64,000 nucleotides of DNA, from contig DATLJF010000200.1 of the NCBI GenBank assembly GCA_035539015.1, positions 1 through 64,000 of the forward strand, written 5' to 3'. A model generated the notes under the pieces. The model was not told the DNA's origin and ran no database searches. It saw only the letters and a list, made by a program, of their open reading frames with translations. A program made the position numbers and the translations under genes. This DNA comes from Stenotrophomonas_A sp035539015. Lineage in GTDB: Bacteria > Pseudomonadota > Gammaproteobacteria > Xanthomonadales > Xanthomonadaceae. Positions 53,169 through 60,553 of this stretch are shown here, piece by piece. The stretch's first letter is position 1. Each line of letters begins with the position of its first letter.

Positions 53169-54173
53169 CTAAGAAGAGCGATGGACAACCAAAGTAGCAG
53201 TCATCCCAGCAGCCAAAACCGTCCCCTCAGGCAAATGGTCCGCGTCAATCCGCACCCGCACCGGAATCCGCTGTGCCAATCGCACCCAGTTGAACGTCGG
53301 ATCCACATTGGCCAATAGATCGCCACCGGCCGGGTTGTCACTGTCGGTGATGCCGTGCGCAATGCTCTCGATGCTCCCGTGCAATGGTGCCCCGCCGCTC
53401 ATCAAGCGCACATCGACCGCGTCGCCCACGTGCAACGCCGGCAACTTGGTCTCTTCGAAGTAGCCGTAGATCCAGAACGAATGCTGGTCGATCACGGCCA
53501 CTCTCGCCGCGCCGGCGTTGGCGTAGTCGCCTACGCGCACGTCGAGGTTGGTCACGTAGCCGTCTACCGGCGCGCGTACTTCGGTGCGTGACAGGTTCAA
53601 GGCGGCGGCTGCCAGGGCCACCTGCGCTTGCTCGACTGCGGCGATGGCTTCTTGTTGCGCGGCGCTGGCCTGGCGTTGGCTGGCGCGCGCTTGTTCGACT
53701 GCTGCGCGTGCGGCGTTGGCTGCGGCCAGTGAATCGCTGCGGGCTTCGTCGGAGATCAGGCTGCCCTGGATACGCTGGCGGCGTTCGTATTGGGTCTGGT
53801 ACTTGGCCAGGTTCGCTGCCTGCTCGGCAGCGCTCGCGCCGGCGGCCTGGATGCTGGCGCCGGAAGCGCGCGCGGCTGCTTGCGCGGCAGCGAGGTTGGC
53901 CTGGGCCTTGTCCAATTCGAAGCGGTAGCGGCTGGGGTCGATGACGAACAAGAGTTCGCCTTGCTTCACTACCTGGTTGTCCTTCACCGCCACTTCGGTG
54001 ACCAGGCCGGCGACATCGGGCGCAACCCGCACCACTTCGGCGCGTACGCGGCCGTCGCGGGTCCAGGGGGAGTACATGTAGTGCTTCCACAGCGCCATCG
54101 CCACCAGGGCGGCGATGAGGACGACCACGGCGGTCAGGCAGAAACGCATCAGGGACAACAGGCGGGGGTTCAT
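53169..54173 (-). CDS. HlyD-family periplasmic adaptor (AaeA/EmrA-like)
   Basis: A 334-residue membrane-fusion protein that links an inner-membrane pump to an outer-membrane channel. It has one N-terminal membrane anchor (FCLTAVVVLIAALVAMALW), split biotinyl-lipoyl halves (RVAPDVAGLVTEVAVKDNQ and RTEVRAPVDGYVTNLDVRVG), and an Ala/Gln-rich coiled-coil hairpin between them. A C-terminal beta-barrel follows. ATG 54173, 8 nt after the DUF1656 stop, is preferred over GTG 54185. It is the last gene of the MarR-FUSC-DUF1656-HlyD operon. Confidence 0.92.
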   Translation of the reverse strand: MNPRLLSLMRFCLTAVVVLIAALVAMALWKHYMYSPWTRDGRVRAEVVRVAPDVAGLVTEVAVKDNQVVKQGELLFVIDPSRYRFELDKAQANLAAAQAAARASGASIQAAGASAAEQAANLAKYQTQYERRQRIQGSLISDEARSDSLAAANAARAAVEQARASQRQASAAQQEAIAAVEQAQVALAAAALNLSRTEVRAPVDGYVTNLDVRVGDYANAGAARVAVIDQHSFWIYGYFEETKLPALHVGDAVDVRLMSGGAPLHGSIESIAHGITDSDNPAGGDLLANVDPTFNWVRLAQRIPVRVRIDADHLPEGTVLAAGMTATLVVHRSS

Positions 54174-54181
54174 GGCAGGGC

Positions 54182-54379
54182 TCACAGCAGGAGCAGCGCA
54201 ATGCTGCTGAACAGGATGAGGAAAACGGCAATGCGGAACAGCGAGGGATGCCAGACGTAGCGATACAGCTGGTAGCGGCCAGCGACCCAGTCCAGGCTCC
54301 AGAACACCGCCAGCATGGCGACGAACAACAACAGGATGGCCGGCACCAGGGTGCCGCCGAGGGCGATTTCAGGGGGCAT
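54182..54379 (-). CDS. DUF1656 small membrane protein (AaeX-like)
   Basis: A 65-residue two-helix inner-membrane protein (VPAILLLFVAMLAVFWSLDW and FRIAVFLILFSSIALLLL). It matches the DUF1656/AaeX family that always travels with FUSC-type aromatic acid pumps. It overlaps the upstream FUSC gene by 11 nt and is 8 nt before the HlyD start, so tight co-translation is expected. Its exact role is unknown. Confidence 0.9.
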   Translation of the reverse strand: MPPEIALGGTLVPAILLLFVAMLAVFWSLDWVAGRYQLYRYVWHPSLFRIAVFLILFSSIALLLL

Positions 54380-56489
54380 GGGTCGATTCCTTGGCTTCCG
54401 CCGCGGCAGTCAGGTAGCGCGCCATGACCGACTGGTCGTCGACCAGGGCCAGGCGGATCAAGTGCAGGTGTTCGCGCACGAAAGCCAGGCCGGCAATTTC
54501 GCCGGGCACCTGCCGCGCGCAGGCCAATGCGGCCTCCACCGCCGCCAGCGCGGCGCGATAGGCGTCCACCGTGGGCTGCTCGAAGAACCGCCCCAATGCG
54601 CTGACCGCGCTACCCGCCGCTGCTTCCAGCGACGCTGGCAACGGTTGCTCGCGCAGGTCGTGGCGCAGCGCGATGATGGCGCGGCCGGTTTCGTGCACCG
54701 CCAGCGCCCAGGCCAGCAGCAGGCGCGAGTCGTCGCTGCCGGCCTGGGTCTGGCTGACGATCTGGTGGAACAGGTCGTGGTTCACGCTCTCGAAGCGATA
54801 GCGCAGGCCCGGCAGCGGCGCTTCGGCTGCCAGCGCCACCTGTGCGCGCAGCGCGGCCAGCTGGCGCCGCCGCAACCAGGCGCTGCCGATCGCCGGCGGC
54901 ACCAGGCCAAACATCATCACCACCGCGCCCAGCCCCAGCAGCTGGGCAATGCCGTCATTGATGAAATGCAGCGGGTTGAACACCATCGGGTTGCTGATGG
55001 CCAGGATGTAGGCCAGGCCCATGCAGCTGCCAAGCCCGAACAAGGACCACGCAGGCCGCGTGAACAGATAGGCGCCAACCATCAGGAACGGCAGCAGGCA
55101 CGCTACCAGGAGCGCGAAGCCGTCGATGCGGGTGAGGATGAAGAACACGCAGACGAAGCCGGCCAGCATGCCGCCGAGGTAACCCAGGGCCACCTTCAGC
55201 GTGACCCGCACCGGGCCTGGGGAGGTAGCAAACAGGCCGGAAAAGATCGTCGCCAGCAGCATCGCATTGGCGCCGGTCGGCCAGGCCGTGGCGATCCAGA
55301 ACAGCGCCAGCAGGGCCATCGTCGCCGCGGTGCGCGCGGTGGCCAGCGCGGCGCCGGCGTAGTCGTTGCCGCGCACGAAGCGGGCGCGCTCGACCACGTT
55401 GCCGGGGACGGCCTCGCCACGCAGGTCGAGCTGGGAGGTGACGTACTGCTCCAGTTCGCGGGCAAAGCGCTGCACCAGGCTGGCGCCAATGTCGAACTCC
55501 TCGACGCGTTGCGGCGCGATCTGCGTGCGCGCAGCGGCGGCCTGGGCCGGCATTTGCTGGCGTGCCGCACTCAGGCGCCGCAACAGCTCAGGTGAGGGCA
55601 CGGGATCGCCCAGCGCTTCGCCGAGCGGGCGATACAGCGTGATGATCGCGGCCGCCACGGCTTCGCCGCCGCTGCGTTGCTGCCGGTTGAGCAGGTGGTG
55701 CAGCGACTGGAAACTGGTGGAAACCGCCATGAAGCGCTGGTTGGCCAGTTCCATGTGGGCACTGCGTGCGCGCGCCTGCGGATCTTCGAAGATCACCGAG
55801 CTGCGCAGGTCTTCCAGCGCGACCGCATCGCGCACGAAGCGCAGGTGCGCCTTTTCCATGTCCGCACGCGCGATCGCGCCGACGGTGCTGCCACGCATGA
55901 AATCGATGAAGTGCTGGTACTGCTGGCGCGCGGTCTGGCGCAGGGTTTCGCGCACCCGTACCGGGAACACCACATCGTTGATGACCGCGCTGACCAGCAG
56001 GCCGAGCATCACTTCGGTGATGCGATACATCGCCGAGTTGAACACGCCGCCCGGCGCTTCGATCACCGGCAGCGCGATGATCGCCGCGCTATAGCCCGCC
56101 AGCACGAAGGCGTAGGACTTGAAGTTGCGATATAGCGTCGCGCCGCCTGCGCACAAGCCGATCCACAGCGCCATCGCGCCGAGGAACAGGACGCGCTGCT
56201 GCGGGAACGCAGCGACGATGGCCACCGCTGCCGCTGCGCCGGCAAAGGTACCGAGCACACGATAGAAGCTCTTGGCCAGCACCATGCCCGACTGCCGGTG
56301 CATGACGATGATGGTGGTCATCGCCGCGGTATTGGGCGAAGGCAACTGCAAGCGCATCGCCAGCCACAGCGCGATGAAGTACGACAACGCGGTGCGCAAG
56401 ATGAAGAGCCAGGCATCGCCCTCCTCGCGGAGGAACTGCCAAAGCGCTGTGCGCCGGGTGGCGGCGGAAGGAACGGTGAGGGTCGACAT
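54369..56489 (-). CDS. FUSC-family inner-membrane efflux protein (AaeB-like)
   Basis: A 706-residue transporter of the fusaric acid resistance/p-hydroxybenzoic acid efflux family. There are two membrane bundles, at about residues 25-190 (LSYFIALWLAMRLQLPSPNTAAMT) and 380-540 (ARFVRGNDYAGAALATARTA onward). A cytosolic helical region follows each bundle. With HlyD and DUF1656 it should pump aromatic carboxylic acids or related phenolics out of the cell. It starts 17 nt after the marR stop. The substrate is inferred from the family. Confidence 0.92.
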   Translation of the reverse strand: MSTLTVPSAATRRTALWQFLREEGDAWLFILRTALSYFIALWLAMRLQLPSPNTAAMTTIIVMHRQSGMVLAKSFYRVLGTFAGAAAAVAIVAAFPQQRVLFLGAMALWIGLCAGGATLYRNFKSYAFVLAGYSAAIIALPVIEAPGGVFNSAMYRITEVMLGLLVSAVINDVVFPVRVRETLRQTARQQYQHFIDFMRGSTVGAIARADMEKAHLRFVRDAVALEDLRSSVIFEDPQARARSAHMELANQRFMAVSTSFQSLHHLLNRQQRSGGEAVAAAIITLYRPLGEALGDPVPSPELLRRLSAARQQMPAQAAAARTQIAPQRVEEFDIGASLVQRFARELEQYVTSQLDLRGEAVPGNVVERARFVRGNDYAGAALATARTAATMALLALFWIATAWPTGANAMLLATIFSGLFATSPGPVRVTLKVALGYLGGMLAGFVCVFFILTRIDGFALLVACLLPFLMVGAYLFTRPAWSLFGLGSCMGLAYILAISNPMVFNPLHFINDGIAQLLGLGAVVMMFGLVPPAIGSAWLRRRQLAALRAQVALAAEAPLPGLRYRFESVNHDLFHQIVSQTQAGSDDSRLLLAWALAVHETGRAIIALRHDLREQPLPASLEAAAGSAVSALGRFFEQPTVDAYRAALAAVEAALACARQVPGEIAGLAFVREHLHLIRLALVDDQSVMARYLTAAAEAKESTHAP

Positions 56490-56506
56490 GGTCTGCGGGC
56501 GTGGGG

Positions 56507-57001
56507 TTACGGGGCTTCCATCCCTTCGAGCATCTTCTTCAGCAGCGTTTCCAGCCGCAGTTGTTCGGCATCACCGAGGCCGCTGAGTTCGGTCTCGAGC
56601 AGCACGCAGATGTCCGGCAACATGCGTTCGATCAGGGCGACGCCAGCCGGCTCCAGGGTCAGGGTGACCTTGCGCCGGTCTTCTTCGTTGCTGCTGCGAC
56701 GGATCAACCCTTTCTCGCAGAGCTGGTCGGTCAGGCGGGTGACGTTGGCCGATTTCTCGCCGGCCGCCTCGGCCGCCTCGGTGGGGCTCAGCGACTGGTC
56801 CGGCGTGCCGTACATCATCATCAGCACGTCGTATTCGGGATGGCTGATGCCGAAGGGCTTGAGCGCGCCGTTGGCGTTGGCGTGGATGCGCTTGTACAGA
56901 TGCTTGATCAGGCGCACCAGCACGGCCGGCTCGCGCGGGAAGGCGGGATAGCGCTCGCAGGTCACCGCCAGGCGGCGCTCAACGGGTTCAAAGCTGCTCA
57001 T
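56507..57001 (-). CDS. MarR-family transcriptional regulator
   Basis: A 164-residue winged-helix dimeric regulator. The recognition helix region is SPTEAAEAAGEKSANVTRLTDQL, of which ANVTRLTDQL is the core. The wing follows (IRRSSNEEDRRKVTLTLEPAG), with the Asp-Arg pair typical of MarR. It is first in the efflux operon, 17 nt before FUSC, so it most likely represses its own operon and is released by phenolic ligands. A candidate operator lies 25-50 nt upstream. Confidence 0.92.
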   Translation of the reverse strand: MSSFEPVERRLAVTCERYPAFPREPAVLVRLIKHLYKRIHANANGALKPFGISHPEYDVLMMMYGTPDQSLSPTEAAEAAGEKSANVTRLTDQLCEKGLIRRSSNEEDRRKVTLTLEPAGVALIERMLPDICVLLETELSGLGDAEQLRLETLLKKMLEGMEAP

Positions 57002-57025
57002 GGCGGGGCCCGGTTAGGTCAGGCC

Positions 57026-57051
57026 CATATATTACACTTCTGAACTATATA
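57026..57051. promoter_or_regulatory. AT-rich inverted repeat, MarR operator candidate
   Basis: CATATATTACA and TGAACTATATA match as an inverted repeat at 8 of 11 positions with a 4-nt spacer. They form an AT island in GC-rich DNA 25 nt upstream of marR. On the minus strand they include -10-like TATAGT and TAATAT. A second perfect 8-bp inverted repeat (CTGTTCCG/CGGAACAG) follows at 57066-57085. Confidence 0.55.
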
Positions 57052-57127
57052 GGTGTGTAGGGAAGCTGTTCCGGTGGCGGAACAGTGTCGGTTTATGAAT
57101 GGGTGATCCGGGGGCCCAGGGCTGCGC

Positions 57128-57160
57128 GGTCGGGGCTGAAGCCCCTCCTACAGGGGCTTC
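57128..57160. repeat. Dispersed REP-like repeat, copy 2
   Basis: The first 26 nt are identical to 40421-40446. This copy folds into GAAGCCCCT/AGGGGCTTC with a 5-nt loop and abuts the cfa stop, so it may end cfa transcripts. Confidence 0.8.
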
Positions 57161-58276
57161 TCAGCGGATGGACGTGTAGCCGCCCGGTACGCCCTCGGGC
57201 GAGAGCACCAGTTGCCACAGCTGCGCATGGCGGCAGCGGAAGCTGGCCATCGATGCGGCCAGGTAGAACCGCCACATGCGCCGGAAACGTTCGTCGTAGC
57301 GCGCGTCCAGCTGCGGCCAGGCCGCCTCGATGTTGTTGCGCCAGGCCTGCAGGGTGAGGTCGTAGTCGGCGCCGAAGTTGTGCCAGTCCTCCATCACGAA
57401 CAGGCCTTCGCTGGCCTCGGCGATCTGGCGGATGGAGGGCAGCATCGAATTGGGAAAGATGTAGCGCGCGATCCACGGATCGGTGCGATGGCGGCTAAGG
57501 TTGCCGCCGATGGTGTGCAGCAGGAACAGGCCATCGGCACGCAGGCAGCGCCTGGCCACTTCAAAATAGTGACGGTAGTTCTTCTCGCCGACGTGCTCGA
57601 ACATGCCGACCGAGAACACCGCATCGAACGGCTCGTCGAGTTCACGATAGTCCTGCAGGCGGATCTCGATCGGCAGCCCGGCGCACAGCTCGCGCGCGAA
57701 CTGTGCCTGTTCGGCCGAGATGGTGATGCCCACACCGGTGACGCCGTAACGCTCGGCGGCGAATTTCAGCGCCTCGCCCCAGCCGCAGCCGATGTCGAGC
57801 ACGCGCTGGCCGGCGCGCAGGCCGAGTTTGCGGCAGATCAGGTCGAGCTTGGCCGCTTGCGCCGCGTCGAGGTCGTGGGCGTGCGCCCAGTAGCCGCAGC
57901 TGTAGACCAGGCGCCGGCCGAGCATCGCCTGGTACAGGTCATTGCCAAGGTCGTAGTGGCGCTTGCCGACCTCGTAGCTGCCGCGCCCGGCCTGCAGGTT
58001 GAACAACTTGGCGCGCAACGCGTCGCCGATCTCGCCAAAGCCATGCACGCGCTCGTCCAGGCGGGCGCGCATCAGGTGCAGCAGGAACACATCCAGGGCG
58101 TTGGCGTCCCAGCTGCCGTCCATGTAGCTCTCGCCCAGGCCCAGCGAGCCCTGCGCCAGCACCCGCGCGTACCAGTCCGGGTCGTGTACCTGGATGTCCT
58201 GCGGCCGCTGGCCGCCGATCTCCACGCCGGCCTCGGCCAGCAATCCTTCGACGCGTTGGCGCAGGCGCTCGGGCAT
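57161..58276 (-). CDS. cfa: Cyclopropane-fatty-acyl-phospholipid synthase
   Basis: A 371-residue S-adenosylmethionine-dependent enzyme that adds a methylene bridge to unsaturated acyl chains of membrane lipids, often in stationary phase or acid stress. The start is ATG 58276 with CGGAG 5 nt upstream; the open frame runs 216 nt further up with no similarity. The lipid-binding N-terminal part has SLGLGESYMDGSW and HYDLGNDLY. The SAM motif is VLDIGCGWGEALKFAAE, followed by GMFEHVGEKNYRHYF. It starts 10 nt after the DUF3298 gene. Confidence 0.95.
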   Translation of the reverse strand: MPERLRQRVEGLLAEAGVEIGGQRPQDIQVHDPDWYARVLAQGSLGLGESYMDGSWDANALDVFLLHLMRARLDERVHGFGEIGDALRAKLFNLQAGRGSYEVGKRHYDLGNDLYQAMLGRRLVYSCGYWAHAHDLDAAQAAKLDLICRKLGLRAGQRVLDIGCGWGEALKFAAERYGVTGVGITISAEQAQFARELCAGLPIEIRLQDYRELDEPFDAVFSVGMFEHVGEKNYRHYFEVARRCLRADGLFLLHTIGGNLSRHRTDPWIARYIFPNSMLPSIRQIAEASEGLFVMEDWHNFGADYDLTLQAWRNNIEAAWPQLDARYDERFRRMWRFYLAASMASFRCRHAQLWQLVLSPEGVPGGYTSIR

Positions 58277-58286
58277 GGCGGCTCCG

Positions 58287-59159
58287 TTACGGGGCGAACA
58301 GCTCGGTATAGGCAGGGGCGACCAACGGCCGCAGCACCGCGGCCGGGACGTCCACGCTCTGGGTGCCGTCCGAATACGGCCCGACTTGGTACGGCGGGAA
58401 GACGAAGCGCACCGCGGCGATCTTGCCGGCGGCATCGAGCAGCGGGATGAATTGCTCGAAGTTGCCGGCCTCGGCCGCCGTACCTTCGGCAATCATCTTG
58501 TCGGCGTTCTTCAGCAGTGCTTCGGCATCGGGCGGCGGCAGCCTGTCGGCCTCGGTGCGCTTCTGCGCGGCGTCGTGCAACTGCGTGGCGATGTACTGGC
58601 CAACGCCGGCCCAGCCCTCGCGCGTGGCGATCAGCTTCTGCGCGGTCAGCATCTCGTTGCGCGCCGGCAGCCAGACGAAGCGCGCCACCAGCGGTTCGCC
58701 GTGGGCGCCGCCGGTATAGCGGCTGCCATCGGCGGCTACGGCGACGATGTTGGGCGTATCGAGCACCTGCTGGAACGCCAGTGACAATTCATAGGGCGCG
58801 GTGGGCTTGTCGTTGCCCAGCCCTTCCACCGCCTGCATCAGTTCGGCGCGCGCCGCCTCGGCGTATTGGCTTACCGCAGTGGCCAGCCCGGGGTAGCGGT
58901 CCAGTCCCGGCGGATAGCTGATGCCGATCACGTAGCGTGGGTCGTGTTCGATCACGTCCTTCAGCGCGGCGGGCGCCGCCGCCGCAGGTTCCGCCGCCGG
59001 CGGCGTGGTGTCGATGGCGGGCGCCGGCTTGTCGGTCGCCGCCTCGGTGCCCGGTCGATCTGGCTGGCAACCCACCGTGCTCATGGCCGCGGCGATCGCT
59101 AGCGCCATGGCGGCCATGCCGCGCCACGTCCCTGCCCCGTTTACTCCAAACCGCTTCAT
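58287..59159 (-). CDS. DUF3298/PdaC-SigV-domain lipoprotein
   Basis: A 290-residue lipoprotein starting at ATG 59159 with AGGAG 6 nt upstream. The lipobox is STVGC. A Pro/Ala-rich linker (about residues 35-65) leads to a DUF4163/DUF3298 region. This includes FQQVLDTPNIVAVAADG, YTGGAHGEP (the diagnostic Gly-Gly-Ala-His turn) and RFVFPPYQVGPYSDGTQSV. Members occur in anti-sigma factors and deacetylase accessory domains; this one stands alone in the envelope. It is probably co-transcribed with cfa. Confidence 0.88.
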   Translation of the reverse strand: MKRFGVNGAGTWRGMAAMALAIAAAMSTVGCQPDRPGTEAATDKPAPAIDTTPPAAEPAAAAPAALKDVIEHDPRYVIGISYPPGLDRYPGLATAVSQYAEAARAELMQAVEGLGNDKPTAPYELSLAFQQVLDTPNIVAVAADGSRYTGGAHGEPLVARFVWLPARNEMLTAQKLIATREGWAGVGQYIATQLHDAAQKRTEADRLPPPDAEALLKNADKMIAEGTAAEAGNFEQFIPLLDAAGKIAAVRFVFPPYQVGPYSDGTQSVDVPAAVLRPLVAPAYTELFAP

Positions 59160-59188
59160 TCTCGACTCCTGACAAAGGTGGACCGCGC

Positions 59189-59476
59189 TCAGCCGAGCAG
59201 GTCGTGCTGGTCCGGGTGACGCTTGAAATACGCCGCGGCATAGGAGCAGTCCGGCCGCACCTTGTAGCCCTGCGCACGGGCAAAATCCAGCGCTTTACGG
59301 ACAAGCGTGCCAGCCACCCCGCGCCCGCCGATGGCCGCCGGCACGCCGGTGTGTACCAGCCGCATCACGCCATTGGCCAGTTCGTAGTCCAGTTCGGCTT
59401 GATGGCCGTCGAGTTCGGCCACGAATCTTCGCCCTGTCGCATCGTGGCGCACCGCCACCCCGGCGTCTTCGCTCAT
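59189..59476 (-). CDS. Small GNAT-family N-acetyltransferase (YjdJ-like)
   Basis: A 95-residue compact acetyltransferase. It contains ELDYELANGVMRLVHTGVP, the acetyl-CoA loop segment GGRGVAGTLVRKALDFARAQG, and a C-terminal Tyr/Cys pattern (DCSYAAAYFKRHP). This matches the short GCN5-related group that acetylates unknown small targets. It lies 29 nt upstream of the DUF3298 gene, giving a likely GNAT-DUF3298-cfa unit. Confidence 0.88.
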   Translation of the reverse strand: MSEDAGVAVRHDATGRRFVAELDGHQAELDYELANGVMRLVHTGVPAAIGGRGVAGTLVRKALDFARAQGYKVRPDCSYAAAYFKRHPDQHDLLG

Positions 59477-59627
59477 CTACTGCCCCCTTGCGTTCGCAGC
59501 TTATTTTGTCCGGAACGGCGCGACTCCGGTGTGAAGCCGAGCGGCGCTGGTCGACGCGCCGCGTCACTTTCGGCCCTCAAGTCGCGCCTGGATCGGCCGA
59601 TAAGGTCTGCGGAAGCCCCCAGCAGGG

Positions 59628-59643
59628 TTGGCACGGGATTTGC
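59628..59643 (+). promoter_or_regulatory. Sigma-54 promoter
   Basis: TTGGCACG-GGAT-TTGC matches the RpoN consensus (YTGGCACG-N4-TTGCW), with GG at -24 and GC at -12. A start near 59655 gives a leader of about 24 nt with AAGGAG before the small gene at 59679. Confidence 0.75.
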
Positions 59644-59678
59644 GGCTTCCGTCACAACTGAAGGAGAGGTCAAAGCGC

Positions 59679-59876
59679 ATGAGCATCGACACCACCCCGA
59701 ACCAGCGCGATCCGGACAGCAACCTGTTGGAAGGCTTGTACCAGTTGGTCGTGAGCGGGCACACCGGCGGCAGCGAGTTCGATCAGCTGACGGCCGAGGT
59801 GTACGAGCGCCTGCAGGACACCTATGCCGGCGCCTCGGACAAGGCCCACCGGCTGTTCAGCCGCACCGCGGCCTGA
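59679..59876 (+). CDS. Small hypothetical protein with sigma-54 promoter
   Basis: A 65-residue soluble, mildly acidic protein starting at ATG 59679, with AAGGAGAG about 10 nt upstream. It looks helical (LLEGLYQLVVSG, FDQLTAEVYERLQDTY) and has no signal peptide, Cys or catalytic motif. I do not recognise it. The RpoN-type promoter immediately upstream suggests use under nitrogen, motility or stress control, and a hairpin follows it. Confidence 0.7.
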   Translation: MSIDTTPNQRDPDSNLLEGLYQLVVSGHTGGSEFDQLTAEVYERLQDTYAGASDKAHRLFSRTAA

Positions 59877-59887
59877 AGCGGGTCAAA

Positions 59888-59926
59888 GGGGGGGGCCGTC
59901 CGCCCTGACGGGCGGGCGGTTCCCCC
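59888..59926. terminator. Hairpin between the small gene and convergent rhomboid gene
   Basis: CCGTCCGCCC and GGGCGGGCGG pair around a TGAC loop, flanked by a G-run and a matching C-run. It probably ends both converging transcripts. Confidence 0.6.
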
Positions 59927-60540
59927 TATCCGTTGCCGCCGCCGCTGAGCTGCTGCAGGAACGCCGGCACCACGCCCGGCGCCATCGCCACCATGAACAA
60001 AACGCCGAACGCCGCGCCGGCCAGGTGCGCGCTGTGGTTGATGCGATCGCCGCCACGGCGGTCCATCCAGATGCTGTAGCCGACGTAGAACACGGCATAG
60101 AAGATCGCCGGAATCGGGATCGGGATGAAGAACAGGAACAGCTTGGTCCACGGGTCGAGCAGGATGTAGGCGAACAGCACCGCCGACACCGCACCGGACG
60201 CACCCAGGCTGATGTAGTTCGGGTTCTTCTGGTTCTTGAGGTAGCTCGGCAGGATCGAGACGACCAGCGCAGCCAGGTAGAACAGCGGATAGGTCAGCCA
60301 GGTCCCGGTGACCTGCAGCATCGCGTACTCGATGTGCTTGCCAAAGAAATACAGGGTGACCATGTTGAACAGCAGGTGCATCCAGTCCGCATGCACGAAG
60401 CCATAGGTCACCAGGCGGTCGTACTGGCGATGGCGGTCCACGGCCGGCGGCCACAACACCAGGCGGTCGGCCAGTTTACGGTTGGAAAACGCCATCCAGG
60501 ACACGATGGCGGTGATGGCGATCAGCAGCAGGGTGATCAT
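59926..60540 (-). CDS. Rhomboid-family intramembrane serine protease
   Basis: A 204-residue inner-membrane protein with about six helices. The catalytic Ser is in SLGASGAVSAVLFAY (about residue 115) and the His in RINHSAHLAGAAFG (about residue 170), giving the Ser-His dyad. The conserved HADWMHLLFNMVTLYFFG near residues 50-67 holds the family His-Asn motif. It cleaves membrane proteins within or near helices; targets are unknown. It is convergent with the sigma-54-driven small gene. Confidence 0.92.
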   Translation of the reverse strand: MITLLLIAITAIVSWMAFSNRKLADRLVLWPPAVDRHRQYDRLVTYGFVHADWMHLLFNMVTLYFFGKHIEYAMLQVTGTWLTYPLFYLAALVVSILPSYLKNQKNPNYISLGASGAVSAVLFAYILLDPWTKLFLFFIPIPIPAIFYAVFYVGYSIWMDRRGGDRINHSAHLAGAAFGVLFMVAMAPGVVPAFLQQLSGGGNG

Positions 60541-60553
60541 CTAGGGGCTCGGG

